Shown: piece after piece, positions 50,585 to 59,782 of the stretch
Layout: every line of letters starts with the position of its first letter
Position numbering within the stretch: the first letter of the stretch is position 1
Assembly: GCF_013372145.1 (NCBI RefSeq)
Contig: NZ_CP053827.1
Span: forward strand, 496,001 to 560,000
Reading direction: 5' to 3'
Length of the DNA: 64,000 nt
DNA from: Campylobacter hyointestinalis subsp. hyointestinalis
Lineage (GTDB): Bacteria > Campylobacterota > Campylobacteria > Campylobacterales > Campylobacteraceae
Notes under the pieces: generated by a model
Seen by the model: only the letters and a program-made list of their open reading frames with translations
Told to the model about the DNA's origin: nothing
Databases searched by the model: none
Position numbers and translations under genes: made by a program

Positions 50585-51199
50585 ATGGAAGAAACCTTAA
50601 AAAATATTATATTTGATTACAAAGAGTGGTCATATGTCGTCATTTTTCTTTGGTGTATCGCTGAGGGCGAGATCGCTCTTATACTTGCTGGTATATTAGC
50701 TCACGAAGGTCACGTAAATTTAGCTATGATAATTTTTGTAGCTGGAATAGGCGGATTTGTCGGAGATCAAATTTACTTTTATATAGGCAGGTATAACAAA
50801 AAATATATACAAAAAAAGCTCGTCACCCAAAGACGGAAATTCGCAGTTGCTCATCTATTGCTCAAAAAATACGGTTGGCCTATCATCTTTATACAACGTT
50901 ATATGTATGGATTTCGTACGATCATACCTATGAGTATAGGCATAACAAGATATAGCGCAAAGAAATTTGCATTTATAAATTTGATCAGTGCATGGATGTG
51001 GGCAGGGATCACCATTATACTTGCTTGGTATTTTGGACAAACTATCTGGAATGCGTTGCACTGGGCTGAAAAACACTGGTACCTTGCCGTGCCTATAGTG
51101 GCTTTGTTCTTGATAAGCTTGCTATATGGCTTTAAAAGATTAGAAATTCATATATTAAATGAAAGGAAAAAAAGACATCATGAAATTTCAAATAATTGA
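50585..51199 (+). CDS. DedA-family membrane protein
   Basis: The 204-residue product has several membrane segments and the DedA pattern GGFVGDQIYFYIGRY and FIQRYMYGFRTIIPMSIGI (variant of FxRFxPxxR), the conserved region thought to lie in a reentrant loop. DedA proteins act in lipid-carrier or phospholipid flipping and membrane homeostasis. It overlaps pepA by 20 bases. Confidence 0.94.
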   Translation: MEETLKNIIFDYKEWSYVVIFLWCIAEGEIALILAGILAHEGHVNLAMIIFVAGIGGFVGDQIYFYIGRYNKKYIQKKLVTQRRKFAVAHLLLKKYGWPIIFIQRYMYGFRTIIPMSIGITRYSAKKFAFINLISAWMWAGITIILAWYFGQTIWNALHWAEKHWYLAVPIVALFLISLLYGFKRLEIHILNERKKRHHEISNN

Positions 51200-52649
51200 A
51201 AAATCATTTGACGATATAAAAGCTGATTATGAGCTTATATTTATAGTTGGTAATAATTTAGAACATAAATTTATAAAAGATCTAGAGTGTTTTGAATTGT
51301 ACAATTTCAAAGGCGATAGTGTATTAAATTTACCAAATTTAAGACGAATTTATGTGGGTATAAAAAATCTCGAGCCAGAGAGTTTGAGACAAGGTGTAGC
51401 AAAAGCATATAATGCTATAAAAGAGCTAAACATATCGAATTTAAAAATGCATAGTTATGTCGGTGGTTGCTTTAAGATGAGTTTTGCAGCGATCGTTGAG
51501 GGCTTTTTGCTTGTTAGCTATAAATTTGATAAGTATAAGAGTGAGAAAAAAGATACTAAACTAAAAGAGATATTTATCTGCAACGAAGAGTACGGCGATA
51601 AAACAGTACCTTTAGAGCAAGCAAATTTAGGTCTAATCCACGCAAAAGCCGTATGCGAAGCTACAAATTTTGCAAAAGATATAGTCAATGAAATACCAGA
51701 AATCTACACTCCTGATAAGATGGCCGAAGATGCTAAAAAACTATCTTTAGAATACGCAAATATCGAGTGTAAAATCCACGATGAAAACTATCTAAAATCC
51801 GAAAATATGAACGCTTTTTTAGCTGTAAATAGAGCTAGTATCAATCCTCCTCGCCTTATACATTTAAAATATACTCCTAAAAAGAGCATAAAAAAAGTTG
51901 TATTTGTAGGAAAGGGACTTACTTATGATAGCGGTGGTTTGAGCTTAAAACCAAGCGATTATATGCTAACTATGAAAAGCGATAAGAGCGGAGCGGCCGC
52001 TGCTATGGCTATCATAAAAGCGGCTAGCGTTTTAGAGTTACCATTTGAGATTCACGCTGTTTTAGGCGCTGCTGAAAATATGATAGGCGGTAATGCTTAC
52101 AAACCTGATGATGTACTGATAACTAGAAGTGGAGTAAGTGTAGAAGTAAGAAATACTGACGCTGAAGGAAGGCTTGTTTTGGCAGATTGCTTAGACTGGG
52201 CACAAAGCGAGCTTGATCCTGATCTTCTTATAGATATGGCTACTCTCACAGGAGCTTGCGTAGTAGGTCTTGGCGAATACACGACAGGGATTATGGGAAA
52301 CAACTATGAGCTTCAAAGCGAATTTAAGAATTACGCAGGTAAAAGCGGTGAGAATTTAACTATTTTGGAATTTAATGATCATTTAAGAGAGCTTATAAAA
52401 TCAGATATCGCTGATATCAGCAACACTTCTTCAAGTCGTTATGGCGGCGCTATCACTGCTGGATTATTTTTAGATAAATTTATAAAAGAAGATTTTAAAG
52501 ATAAATGGCTACATCTTGATATTGCAGGTCCTGCTTACGTAGCAAAGGCGTGGGGATATAATGGCGCAGGAGCTTCTGGAGCTGGAGTAAGAGCTAGTTT
52601 ATACTACTTGCTTAAGCTTGCAAGAAATCATGAAAAGGAAAGTAAATAA
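51180..52649 (+). CDS. pepA: Leucyl aminopeptidase
   Basis: M17 zinc/manganese aminopeptidase. The ATG at 51180 is chosen over 51159 because GAAAGGAA lies about 10 bases upstream, giving 489 residues. The C-terminal catalytic domain shows KGLTYDSGGLSLKP (metal and catalytic residues) and the signature NTDAEGRLVLADCL. In some bacteria PepA also binds DNA; nothing here shows that. The start is inside the DedA gene and the stop shares a base with ychF. Confidence 0.95.
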   Translation: MKFQIIEKSFDDIKADYELIFIVGNNLEHKFIKDLECFELYNFKGDSVLNLPNLRRIYVGIKNLEPESLRQGVAKAYNAIKELNISNLKMHSYVGGCFKMSFAAIVEGFLLVSYKFDKYKSEKKDTKLKEIFICNEEYGDKTVPLEQANLGLIHAKAVCEATNFAKDIVNEIPEIYTPDKMAEDAKKLSLEYANIECKIHDENYLKSENMNAFLAVNRASINPPRLIHLKYTPKKSIKKVVFVGKGLTYDSGGLSLKPSDYMLTMKSDKSGAAAAMAIIKAASVLELPFEIHAVLGAAENMIGGNAYKPDDVLITRSGVSVEVRNTDAEGRLVLADCLDWAQSELDPDLLIDMATLTGACVVGLGEYTTGIMGNNYELQSEFKNYAGKSGENLTILEFNDHLRELIKSDIADISNTSSSRYGGAITAGLFLDKFIKEDFKDKWLHLDIAGPAYVAKAWGYNGAGASGAGVRASLYYLLKLARNHEKESK

Positions 52650-53752
52650 TGGGTTTAGCAGTAGGCATAGTAGGACTTCCAAACGTTGGAAAATCAACGA
52701 CTTTTAATGCTCTAACAAAAGCTAGTAACGCAGAGGCCGCAAACTATCCGTTTTGTACTATAGAGCCAAATAAAGCTATAGTTCCTGTTCCTGATGCGCG
52801 TTTGAATGAGCTTGCAAAAATAGTAAATCCAAATAAAATTCAACATTCAACTATCGAATTTGTAGATATCGCAGGACTTGTAAAAGGCGCTAGTAAAGGT
52901 GAAGGACTTGGCAATAAGTTTCTCTCAAACATCAGGGAAACAGAAGTCATTTTGCATATAGTAAGATGCTTTGATGACTCAAACGTTACTCACGTTGAAA
53001 ATAGTGTAGATCCGATCAGGGATATCGGTATAATCGAAACTGAGCTCATCTTAGCAGATATAGAGCAGCTTGGCAAAAAGATAGATAAACTCACAAAAGA
53101 AGTAAGAGCAAATACAAAAGGTGCAAAAGAGAGTTTGGAGTGTGCTACTTCACTTTTAGAGCACCTAAATGACGGAAATAGCGCTAGTAGTTTTAGCGAA
53201 TTTAATAGCGAAGTTTTTCAAAATTTAAATAAAGAATTGCGTTTGCTTTCTGCTAAAGAAGTAATTTACGGAGCAAATGTTAGCGAAGATTTTATTGCAG
53301 AAGATAATGAGTATGTAAAGCAAGTAAGAGACTACGCAACACGTTCAAACCACGAAGTTATAAAACTTTGTGCAAAGATAGAAGAAGAACTTGTAGGATT
53401 AGACGATAATGAAGCAGCTGAAATGTTAGAGAGTCTAGGAGCTAAGCAAAGTGGGCTTGAGAGTATCATTAAAACAGCTTTTGCTAAGCTAAATTTAATC
53501 AGCTATTTTACCGCCGGAGTTGTCGAAGTTCGTGCTTGGACTATACATAAAGGCTGGAAGGCGCCAAAGGCCGCAAGCGTTATACATAATGATTTTGAGC
53601 GTGGATTTATCAGAGCCGAAGTGATAAGCTATGAAGATTTTGTAGCAAGTGGAGGCGAAGCTAAAGCAAAAGAAGCCGGAAAAATGAGGCTAGAGGGTAA
53701 AGATTATGTCGTGAATGATGGTGACGTGATGCATTTTAGATTTAATGTGTGA
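52649..53752 (+). CDS. ychF: Redox-regulated ATPase/GTPase YchF (OLA1 type)
   Basis: Obg-related P-loop protein that prefers ATP and binds ribosomes. The 367 residues have G1 GLPNVGKSTT, G3 DIAGLVKGASKGEG, a coiled-coil insertion near 130-190 and the C-terminal TGS domain (about 280-365) with EVRAWTIHKG. The G4 motif is not NKxD, as expected for YchF. It is followed directly by a perfect palindrome that should end transcription. Confidence 0.96.
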   Translation: MGLAVGIVGLPNVGKSTTFNALTKASNAEAANYPFCTIEPNKAIVPVPDARLNELAKIVNPNKIQHSTIEFVDIAGLVKGASKGEGLGNKFLSNIRETEVILHIVRCFDDSNVTHVENSVDPIRDIGIIETELILADIEQLGKKIDKLTKEVRANTKGAKESLECATSLLEHLNDGNSASSFSEFNSEVFQNLNKELRLLSAKEVIYGANVSEDFIAEDNEYVKQVRDYATRSNHEVIKLCAKIEEELVGLDDNEAAEMLESLGAKQSGLESIIKTAFAKLNLISYFTAGVVEVRAWTIHKGWKAPKAASVIHNDFERGFIRAEVISYEDFVASGGEAKAKEAGKMRLEGKDYVVNDGDVMHFRFNV

Positions 53753-53780
53753 TTTAAAAAGGAGATATCTCCTTTTTAAA
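53753..53780. terminator. Perfect 28-base palindromic terminator after ychF
   Basis: Bases 53753-53780 form a perfect palindrome (arms of 14 bases, centre GAT/ATC, A-run on the left and T-run on the right: TTTAAAAAGGAGAT and its complement). It starts on the base after the ychF stop codon. As RNA it can fold to a hairpin ending in a U tract, with a GGAG/CTCC core. Confidence 0.8.
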
Positions 53781-53810
53781 TTTATCCATACTTATGCTAT
53801 TTTTTAATTA

Positions 53811-53831
53811 TTTGTTACAAATAGTAACAAA
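53811..53831. promoter_or_regulatory. Operator-like dyad TTTGTTAC-N5-GTAACAAA
   Basis: Perfect 8-base arms separated by 5 bases, 53811-53818 and 53824-53831, give a 21-base symmetrical site of the size bound by dimeric helix-turn-helix regulators. It is about 600 bases upstream of napA. No known Campylobacter motif is matched with certainty. Confidence 0.4.
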
Positions 53832-53863
53832 ATATACAAGTCTTACGCTTTATTTAAAATTTC

Positions 53864-53928
53864 AAAGGTTATTTTAGTGCGATATCAAGATAAATTTAAA
53901 AAAAATATAAATTGTAAAAATAACCTTT
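53864..53928. repeat. 12-base inverted repeat with 41-base loop
   Basis: AAAGGTTATTTT (53864-53875) recurs as its exact complement AAAATAACCTTT (53917-53928). Chance 12-base matches are uncommon even in AT-rich DNA. No T tract follows, so a terminator is unlikely. Confidence 0.55.
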
Positions 53929-54209
53929 AACATTATAGATTTTATATGAGTTTATATTTAGTTTTTATTTAAATAATATAGAATATAAAATATAGCATTA
54001 GATATTTACAAATAATTTTGATAGAATATTGTTATTAAAATAGTATGGATAGTTTGTTTATCATATAAATAGGCTAAATTTGGCTAATACACGCAAGTCT
54101 GATAAATATGATATTCCTTAAATTATTACTATTTTAAAAGCTAAATTTATAAATTATAGTATAAAAATGATATATTTTGTTTGGTATATTATCTATATAA
54201 ATTTTTAAT

Positions 54210-54234
54210 TTTACTATTAAATTTTGATAGTAAA
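54210..54234. repeat. Inverted repeat TTTACTAT-N9-ATAGTAAA
   Basis: Arms 54210-54217 and 54227-54234 are exact complements with a 9-base spacer. It lies in the nap upstream gap. It may be a binding site or chance in low-complexity DNA. Confidence 0.35.
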
Positions 54235-54427
54235 TATTATTAAAAACTAAATATATAGTTAATATAAAGATTTTTAATCGTGTTGGTATAAATATGAACA
54301 TTAAGTTGTTTCTATGATAAAAATATATCTTATTTTATGACTATATTGTATAGGTTAATACCTAAATTAGTTTATTATATAGATAGTTCGAATTTTAATT
54401 TATCAAGAATAAATCATAAAAATTTGC

Positions 54428-54433
54428 TAAAAT
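54428..54433 (+). promoter_or_regulatory. Extended -10 box for the nap operon
   Basis: TGCTAAAAT (54425-54433) matches an extended -10, 45 bases before the napA ATG. A dyad TTGCA-N6-TGCAA (54448-54463) would fall in the first bases of the transcript, and AAAGGTGAAG gives the Shine-Dalgarno. Confidence 0.4.
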
Positions 54434-54477
54434 TCGACTGTTACATTTTGCAACGTAATGCAAGAAAGGTGAAGAAT

Positions 54478-57258
54478 ATGGATAGACGAGAATTTATTAA
54501 AAGTTCAGCCGCGGCTGCTGCTTGCTCAGCTGCTGGTATAGCTGCTCCTAGTTCGCTAAGTGCTGCTGAGGGTGAAAATAGTTGGCGCTGGGATAAAGCT
54601 CCTTGTAGATTCTGTGGCACAGGCTGTGGTATCATGGTTGCTACAAAAAACGGTAAAATTGTTGCCGTAAAAGGCGATCCACTAGCTCCTGTAAATAGAG
54701 GACTTAACTGCATAAAGGGTTACTTTAATGCAAAAATTATGTACGGTGAAGATCGTATAACAAAACCTCTATTAAGAGTAAATGCTAAAGGCGAATTTGA
54801 CAAAAAAGGTAAATTTCAAGAAGTTAGTTGGCAAAGAGCGTTTGATGAGATGGAAAAACAATTCCGTAAAACTTATACAGAGCTTGGACCTACAGGTATA
54901 GGCGTATTTGGCAGTGGTCAATATACTATTCAAGAAGGTTACGCTATCTCTAAGTTGATTAAGGGCGGTTTTAGAAGTCACAACATAGATCCAAATGCAC
55001 GCCACTGTATGGCTAGTGCCGTTGTCGGTTTTATGCAAACATTTGGTATAGATGAGCCTGCTGGTTGCTATGATGATATCGAACTTACAGATACCATAGT
55101 AGCTTGGGGAGCAAATATGGCAGAAATGCACCCTATCCTTTGGTCTAGGGTTAGTGATAGAAAACTTCAAGATCCAGAGCGCGTAAAAGTAGTAAATTTA
55201 TCTACTTACTCAACAAGAACTTCAAATATCGCTGATATTGAGATAATATTTACACCACATACTGATCTTGCTATATGGAACTATATAGCTAGAGAGATTG
55301 TTTATAATCATCCTGATGCCATCAATAAAGAGTTTGTAAAAGCAAACTGCGTATTTACAACAGGACCAGTGGATATCGGTTATGGTATGCGTGGCAATAT
55401 CAACCATCCAAAATATCTTCCAAGCGAGCTTGATACTGCTGCAAAACAAAAGTCAAAAATAGTAAGTGGAAATGAAGGTGTAACTCTTGCATATCTTGGA
55501 ATGAAAACAGGTGATACACTAGAAAATAAAAATGCTGGTGGAAAAGCTGGAAATCACTGGATAATACAATATGAAGAGTTTAAAAAAGCTCTAGCTCCTT
55601 ATACTTTAGATTTCGTAGCCAAACTTGCAAAAGGCGATCCAAACGAAGATTTAGAGGAATTTAAGAAAAAACTAAAAGCATTAGCTGATCTATATATAGA
55701 AAAAAATCGTAAGGTAGTGAGTTTCTGGACAATGGGTATGAACCAACACACAAGAGGCGTTTGGGTAAATGAACAAAGCTATATGGTTCACTTCTTGCTC
55801 GGCAAACAAGCAAAACCAGGTAGTGGAGCATTTTCACTAACAGGACAACCAAGTGCTTGTGGTACTGCTAGAGAAGTAGGAACATTCTCTCACAGACTTC
55901 CTGCTGATATGGTTGTAGCAAATCCAAAACATAGAGAAATCACTGAAAAAATTTGGCAAATTCCAGCTGGAACTATAAATCCAAAACCGGGTGCTCCATA
56001 TATGAAAATAATGAGAGATCTTGAAGATGGAAAAATCAAATTTATATGGGTGCATGTAAATAACCCATGGCAAAACTCTGCAAATGCAAACCACTGGATA
56101 AAAGCGGCACGCGAGATGGACAACTTTATAGTAGTAAGCGAACCATATCCTGGAATCTCAGCTAAAGTTGCAGACCTTATTTTACCAACTGCAATGATAT
56201 ATGAAAAATGGGGAGCTTATGGTAACGCAGAAAGAAGAACCCAACACTGGAGACAACAAGTTTTACCAGTAGGCGATGCGATGAGTGATACTTGGCAATA
56301 TATGGAATTTTCAAAACGTTTTAAACTTAAAGATTTCTGGGGAGAAGTAAAAGTAGATGATAAGCTTACTTTACCAAACGTACTAGATAAAGTAACTGCT
56401 ATGGGCTACTCACCTGAAGATACTCTTTATGATGTTTTATTTGCAAATAAAAAAGCTAAGAAATTCTCTGCTGATGATAAAATTATGGCTGGTTATGACA
56501 ATACAGAAGTATTTGGCGATAGTAGAAATGTCGTAGGATCAGACGGTAAAGTATTTAAAGGATATGGTTTCTTTATACAAAAATATTTATGGGAAGAATA
56601 CCGTGAGTTTGGTCTAGGACATGGACACGATCTAGCAGATTTTGATACTTATCATAAAGTTAGAGGTCTTAGATGGCCAGTAGTTGATGGTAAAGAGACT
56701 CTTTGGAGATTCAATACAAAATATGACGTATATGCTAAAAAAGATAATCCAAATGGAGAATTCTCATTCTATGGAAATAAAAACGGTGCTTTATTAACAG
56801 GAGATCTATTAAAAGCTACTTCAAAAGAAAAAGAAGCGCTTAAGAGCAGAGCTAAGATATTCTTCCGTCCTTACATGGATCCACCAGAGATGCCAAGTAA
56901 AGAGTACCCTCTATGGCTATGTACAGGTCGTGTTCTAGAACACTGGCATAGTGGTACTATGACTATGCGTGTTCCTGAGCTTTACCGCGCTGTCCCTGAA
57001 GCACTTTGCTTTATGAACGAAATAGACGGAAATAAATTAGGCATAGCTCAAAACGATATCGTATGGGTTGAGAGTCGTCGTGGCAAAGTAAAAGCTAGGG
57101 TAGATTTCCGTGGTAGAAATAAACCTGCTGAGGGCTTAATATATGTTCCATGGTTTGATGAGAATGTATTTATAAACAAGGTCTGTTTGGATGCAACAGA
57201 TCCTATTTCTAACCAAACTGACTTCAAAAAATGTGCAGTTAAGGTTTATAAGGCTTAA
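54478..57258 (+). CDS. napA: Periplasmic nitrate reductase catalytic subunit
   Basis: Reduces nitrate to nitrite in the periplasm with a molybdenum bis-MGD cofactor. From the ATG at 54478 the protein is 926 residues, with a Tat signal (RREFIK) and a 4Fe-4S site Cys43, Cys46, Cys50, Cys78 (CRFCGTGCG ... NCIKG); Cys177 in RHCMAS is the Mo ligand. An earlier in-frame start (54337) is rejected because it would put about 47 residues in front of the Tat motif. Length agrees with epsilonproteobacterial NapA, which is longer than the E. coli enzyme. First gene of napAGHBFLD. Confidence 0.98.
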   Translation: MDRREFIKSSAAAAACSAAGIAAPSSLSAAEGENSWRWDKAPCRFCGTGCGIMVATKNGKIVAVKGDPLAPVNRGLNCIKGYFNAKIMYGEDRITKPLLRVNAKGEFDKKGKFQEVSWQRAFDEMEKQFRKTYTELGPTGIGVFGSGQYTIQEGYAISKLIKGGFRSHNIDPNARHCMASAVVGFMQTFGIDEPAGCYDDIELTDTIVAWGANMAEMHPILWSRVSDRKLQDPERVKVVNLSTYSTRTSNIADIEIIFTPHTDLAIWNYIAREIVYNHPDAINKEFVKANCVFTTGPVDIGYGMRGNINHPKYLPSELDTAAKQKSKIVSGNEGVTLAYLGMKTGDTLENKNAGGKAGNHWIIQYEEFKKALAPYTLDFVAKLAKGDPNEDLEEFKKKLKALADLYIEKNRKVVSFWTMGMNQHTRGVWVNEQSYMVHFLLGKQAKPGSGAFSLTGQPSACGTAREVGTFSHRLPADMVVANPKHREITEKIWQIPAGTINPKPGAPYMKIMRDLEDGKIKFIWVHVNNPWQNSANANHWIKAAREMDNFIVVSEPYPGISAKVADLILPTAMIYEKWGAYGNAERRTQHWRQQVLPVGDAMSDTWQYMEFSKRFKLKDFWGEVKVDDKLTLPNVLDKVTAMGYSPEDTLYDVLFANKKAKKFSADDKIMAGYDNTEVFGDSRNVVGSDGKVFKGYGFFIQKYLWEEYREFGLGHGHDLADFDTYHKVRGLRWPVVDGKETLWRFNTKYDVYAKKDNPNGEFSFYGNKNGALLTGDLLKATSKEKEALKSRAKIFFRPYMDPPEMPSKEYPLWLCTGRVLEHWHSGTMTMRVPELYRAVPEALCFMNEIDGNKLGIAQNDIVWVESRRGKVKARVDFRGRNKPAEGLIYVPWFDENVFINKVCLDATDPISNQTDFKKCAVKVYKA

Positions 57259-57259
57259 T

Positions 57260-58015
57260 ATGCAAAGAAGAGAAGCAATAAAACAAGGTTTTAGCTTAGT
57301 AGGTCTTTTAGCCGCAGGTGGATTCGCTTATGGCGAATTCGCTAACGCAGAACCTACGCTTAAACTCCGTCCGCCAGCAGCAAGAGACGAAAATGACTTT
57401 TTAGCTCTTTGCATTCGCTGTGGGCTCTGTGTTGATGCGTGTCCGTTTGATACGCTGAAATTAGCACAGTTTAGAGACGGTGGAATTGGAATCGGAACTC
57501 CGTTTTTCAAACCTCGTGAAATTCCTTGCTATATGTGTACTCATATCCCATGTGCGATCAAGTGTCCGACTGGAGCGTTGGATGTTAAAGCTGTTAGTGA
57601 TGATGATGGAAAACTTGATATCAACAAAGCTAGAATGGGTATGGCAGTTGTAGATGATAAAGCTTGTATAGCTTATTTTGGTCTTAGATGTGATGCTTGT
57701 TATAGGAATTGTCCGCTTATAGATAAAGCTCTTAAACTTGAGTATAAGCACAATGAAAGAACTGGCAAACACGCACTGCTACTTCCTATAGTAGATACTG
57801 ATGTGTGTACTGGATGTGGTAAATGCGAGCAGTCTTGTATAACCAAGAAGTCTTCTATCACAGTTGTCCCTAGAGAAATTCTAAAAGGCGAAATGAACGA
57901 TAACTACGTAAAAGGCTGGGAACAAGGTGATGAGGATAGGATCAAAGATAATGATACTAAAATCAAGCTAGATAGCAAGAAAAGTCTAAAATATCTAAAT
58001 GGAGATGAACTATGA
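57260..58015 (+). CDS. napG: NapG, periplasmic ferredoxin-type quinol dehydrogenase component
   Basis: Passes electrons from NapH to NapB and so replaces NapC. The ATG at 57260 starts a Tat signal (MQRREAIKQGF); an in-frame upstream extension into napA is rejected. The 251 residues hold four 4Fe-4S motifs: CIRCGLCVDACP, CYMCTHIPCAIKCP, CIAYFGLRCDACYRNCP and CTGCGKCEQSC. It is 1 base after the napA stop and overlaps napH by 4 bases. Confidence 0.95.
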   Translation: MQRREAIKQGFSLVGLLAAGGFAYGEFANAEPTLKLRPPAARDENDFLALCIRCGLCVDACPFDTLKLAQFRDGGIGIGTPFFKPREIPCYMCTHIPCAIKCPTGALDVKAVSDDDGKLDINKARMGMAVVDDKACIAYFGLRCDACYRNCPLIDKALKLEYKHNERTGKHALLLPIVDTDVCTGCGKCEQSCITKKSSITVVPREILKGEMNDNYVKGWEQGDEDRIKDNDTKIKLDSKKSLKYLNGDEL

Positions 58016-58797
58016 AATTTACTATTTTAAGAAGATTAGTTCAACTTAGCATTATCTTGCTTTTTATTGCCGGCAATGTCTTTGGAATTAAGATTTTACA
58101 GGGAAATTTAAGTAGTTCTTTACTGTTTGATACTATAAATTTAAGCGATCCTTTTGCTATATTGCAAATAGCTTTAGCTAGTTTTAGTGTATCTTCAGTA
58201 GCAATTACTGGAGCTGTGATCGTTTTTGTATTTTATGCGCTCATTGCTCCTCGTGCATTTTGTGGCTGGGTCTGTCCTGTAAATATCCTTACTGATTTTG
58301 GGGCTTTTTTAAGAACAAAATTAAAAATAGGTAAAAATATCTTAAATGTAAGTCAAAATTTGAGATATTATTTACTAGCTTTAAGTCTTATATTTAGTTT
58401 GATCTTTGGTATAGCTACGTTTGAGAGTATAAGCTTTGTAAATGCGTTTAATAGAAATCTGTTTTACTTAAGCTATAGCGCTATTAGCGTAGCTGTTGTT
58501 ATTGTTATGATTGAGACTTTTGTAGGTAAAAGACTTATTTGTTCTCATATTTGTCCGCTTGGAGCGTTTTATGCGATTGTCAGTAAATTTAGTCTGATTC
58601 GTGTTAAATATGACTTAAATAAATGTAGCAAATGCTATAGATGTAAAGCGGTTTGCCCTGAAGAGAGAGTTTTGGATCTAGTTGGTATTAAAGATGGTAT
58701 CATTAGCAGCGAATGTATAAGCTGCGGTAAATGTATAGAGGCTTGTAATGATGATGCTATCAACTTTAGTATATTAAAATTTGGAGATAATAAATGA
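58012..58797 (+). CDS. napH: NapH, membrane quinol dehydrogenase of the nitrate reductase
   Basis: Inner-membrane menaquinol dehydrogenase. The 261 residues show four membrane helices, the CxxxCP motifs CGWVCPV and CSHICPLGA typical of NapH, and two C-terminal 4Fe-4S sites (CSKCYRCKAVCP, CISCGKCIEAC) facing the cytoplasm. It replaces NapC in Campylobacter and Wolinella. It overlaps napG and napB by 4 bases each. Confidence 0.96.
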   Translation: MKFTILRRLVQLSIILLFIAGNVFGIKILQGNLSSSLLFDTINLSDPFAILQIALASFSVSSVAITGAVIVFVFYALIAPRAFCGWVCPVNILTDFGAFLRTKLKIGKNILNVSQNLRYYLLALSLIFSLIFGIATFESISFVNAFNRNLFYLSYSAISVAVVIVMIETFVGKRLICSHICPLGAFYAIVSKFSLIRVKYDLNKCSKCYRCKAVCPEERVLDLVGIKDGIISSECISCGKCIEACNDDAINFSILKFGDNK

Positions 58798-59312
58798 AAA
58801 CTATTATGCTTTGTTTAGCTGCGGCATTATGTATAAGTGCTTGCAGCTTAGCTAATAAAAAACCTGTTGCAGATACTGAAATAGGTCTTAGAACAGTTGA
58901 TTTGAACGATGAGACTAACGTTACAAATCCTGAGATAAAATGGGTGGGTGATGCACCTGGCGTAAATAAAAGATTTGATAGAAGCTTTGAAAATGCGCCT
59001 CCTCTTATCCCGCATAGCCTAGATGGATTAGTGCCTATAACTAAGGATTTAAATAGCTGCCTTACTTGTCATACTCCAGAAGTGGCAAAAGATGCCGGAA
59101 CTATTCCAGCTCCTAAAAGTCACCTTGTAGACCTAAGAACAGGAAAAGATCTAAAAGGACAAGTTAGCGATGAGAGATTTAACTGTACTCAATGTCACGT
59201 ACCTCAAGCAGACGTTAAGCCTCTTAAACAAAATAACTTTAAAGCTGACTTTAGATATAAAGATAGCAATGAGAGTTCAAATTTACTTGATATCTTAAAT
59301 CAAGGAATATAA
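58794..59312 (+). CDS. napB: NapB, dihaem cytochrome c of periplasmic nitrate reductase
   Basis: Electron-transfer partner of NapA. The 172-residue protein has two haem sites, Cys89-x2-Cys92-His93 (CLTCH) and Cys131-x2-Cys134-His135 (CTQCH), and His74 and His110 are the candidate distal ligands. The signal sequence ends in CISAC, which fits a lipobox with Cys17, although cleavage after SLA is also possible. The start overlaps napH; napF follows after 4 bases. Confidence 0.95.
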   Translation: MKTIMLCLAAALCISACSLANKKPVADTEIGLRTVDLNDETNVTNPEIKWVGDAPGVNKRFDRSFENAPPLIPHSLDGLVPITKDLNSCLTCHTPEVAKDAGTIPAPKSHLVDLRTGKDLKGQVSDERFNCTQCHVPQADVKPLKQNNFKADFRYKDSNESSNLLDILNQGI

Positions 59313-59316
59313 TCAA

Positions 59317-59772
59317 ATGCCTGATCTTTCAAAAAGAAGGGTATTTGGTAAGATTTTAGGGAAACAAAAACCTAAGATAATAACGCCACCGTATTTTGGT
59401 GGCGTTTTTGATTGTTTAGAGTGTAGTGGACTTTGCGCCCAAGTTTGTCATAGAGATCTGCTCTCATTAGAAGATGGAGTCGTTAAATTTGACGCAAAAA
59501 AATTTGGCTGTGACTTTTGTGAAGAGTGTGCTAAGATTTGTCCGAATGGTGTTTTAAGCCCCTTAAATCAGGCAATTATAGATGCAAAAACTACTATAAA
59601 TGTAAATGCGTGTCTTGCGTGGAATGATGTTATTTGTTATAACTGTTTTGATATTTGTAAGTTTAAAGCTATTGATTATCTCGGAGTTTTTCGCCCTATG
59701 ATCAATGAAAAATGTGTGAATTGCGCAGAGTGCGTTTCTGCTTGTTTTAAAAATGCTATTTGTATAGAATGA
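59317..59772 (+). CDS. napF: NapF, cytoplasmic iron-sulfur accessory protein
   Basis: Ferredoxin-like protein that assists cytoplasmic NapA maturation. The 151 residues, without signal peptide, contain four Cys groups: CLECSGLCAQVC, CDFCEECAKICP, a looser CYNCFDIC with Cys about 8 residues before, and CVNCAECVSAC. The first two groups deviate from the regular CxxCxxCxxxCP. The position between napB and napL is that of the Wolinella succinogenes operon (napAGHBFLD) and differs from C. jejuni (napAGHBLD). The last three bases before the stop of napB are 4 bases upstream. Confidence 0.9.
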   Translation: MPDLSKRRVFGKILGKQKPKIITPPYFGGVFDCLECSGLCAQVCHRDLLSLEDGVVKFDAKKFGCDFCEECAKICPNGVLSPLNQAIIDAKTTINVNACLAWNDVICYNCFDICKFKAIDYLGVFRPMINEKCVNCAECVSACFKNAICIE

Positions 59773-59782
59773 AAGGATAGAT

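Larger units (their letters stand above)
53781..54477. other. Non-coding, dyad-rich gap in front of the nap operon
   Basis: This 697-base stretch is extremely AT-rich and has no convincing ORF on either strand; the frame running into napA from 54337 lacks codon structure and a Shine-Dalgarno. It holds at least four inverted repeats (53811-53831; 53864-53875 with 53917-53928; 54210-54234; 54448-54463) and a probable napA promoter near its right end. It is by far the longest intergenic space in the window. Confidence 0.8.

Noticed and set aside
54337-54477. In-frame N-terminal extension of napA
   Set aside because: It would put about 47 residues in front of the Tat motif; the ATG at 54478 has its own Shine-Dalgarno (AAAGGTGAAG) and gives the normal Tat signal at the N-terminus.
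54772-55170. 132-codon minus-strand frame inside napA
   Set aside because: napA codon structure is intact over this part, with key Fe-S and Mo ligands; the antisense frame has no start signals.
57191-57259. In-frame upstream extension of napG inside napA
   Set aside because: The ATG at 57260 gives a proper Tat signal MQRREAIKQGF; the extension is napA coding sequence in another frame.
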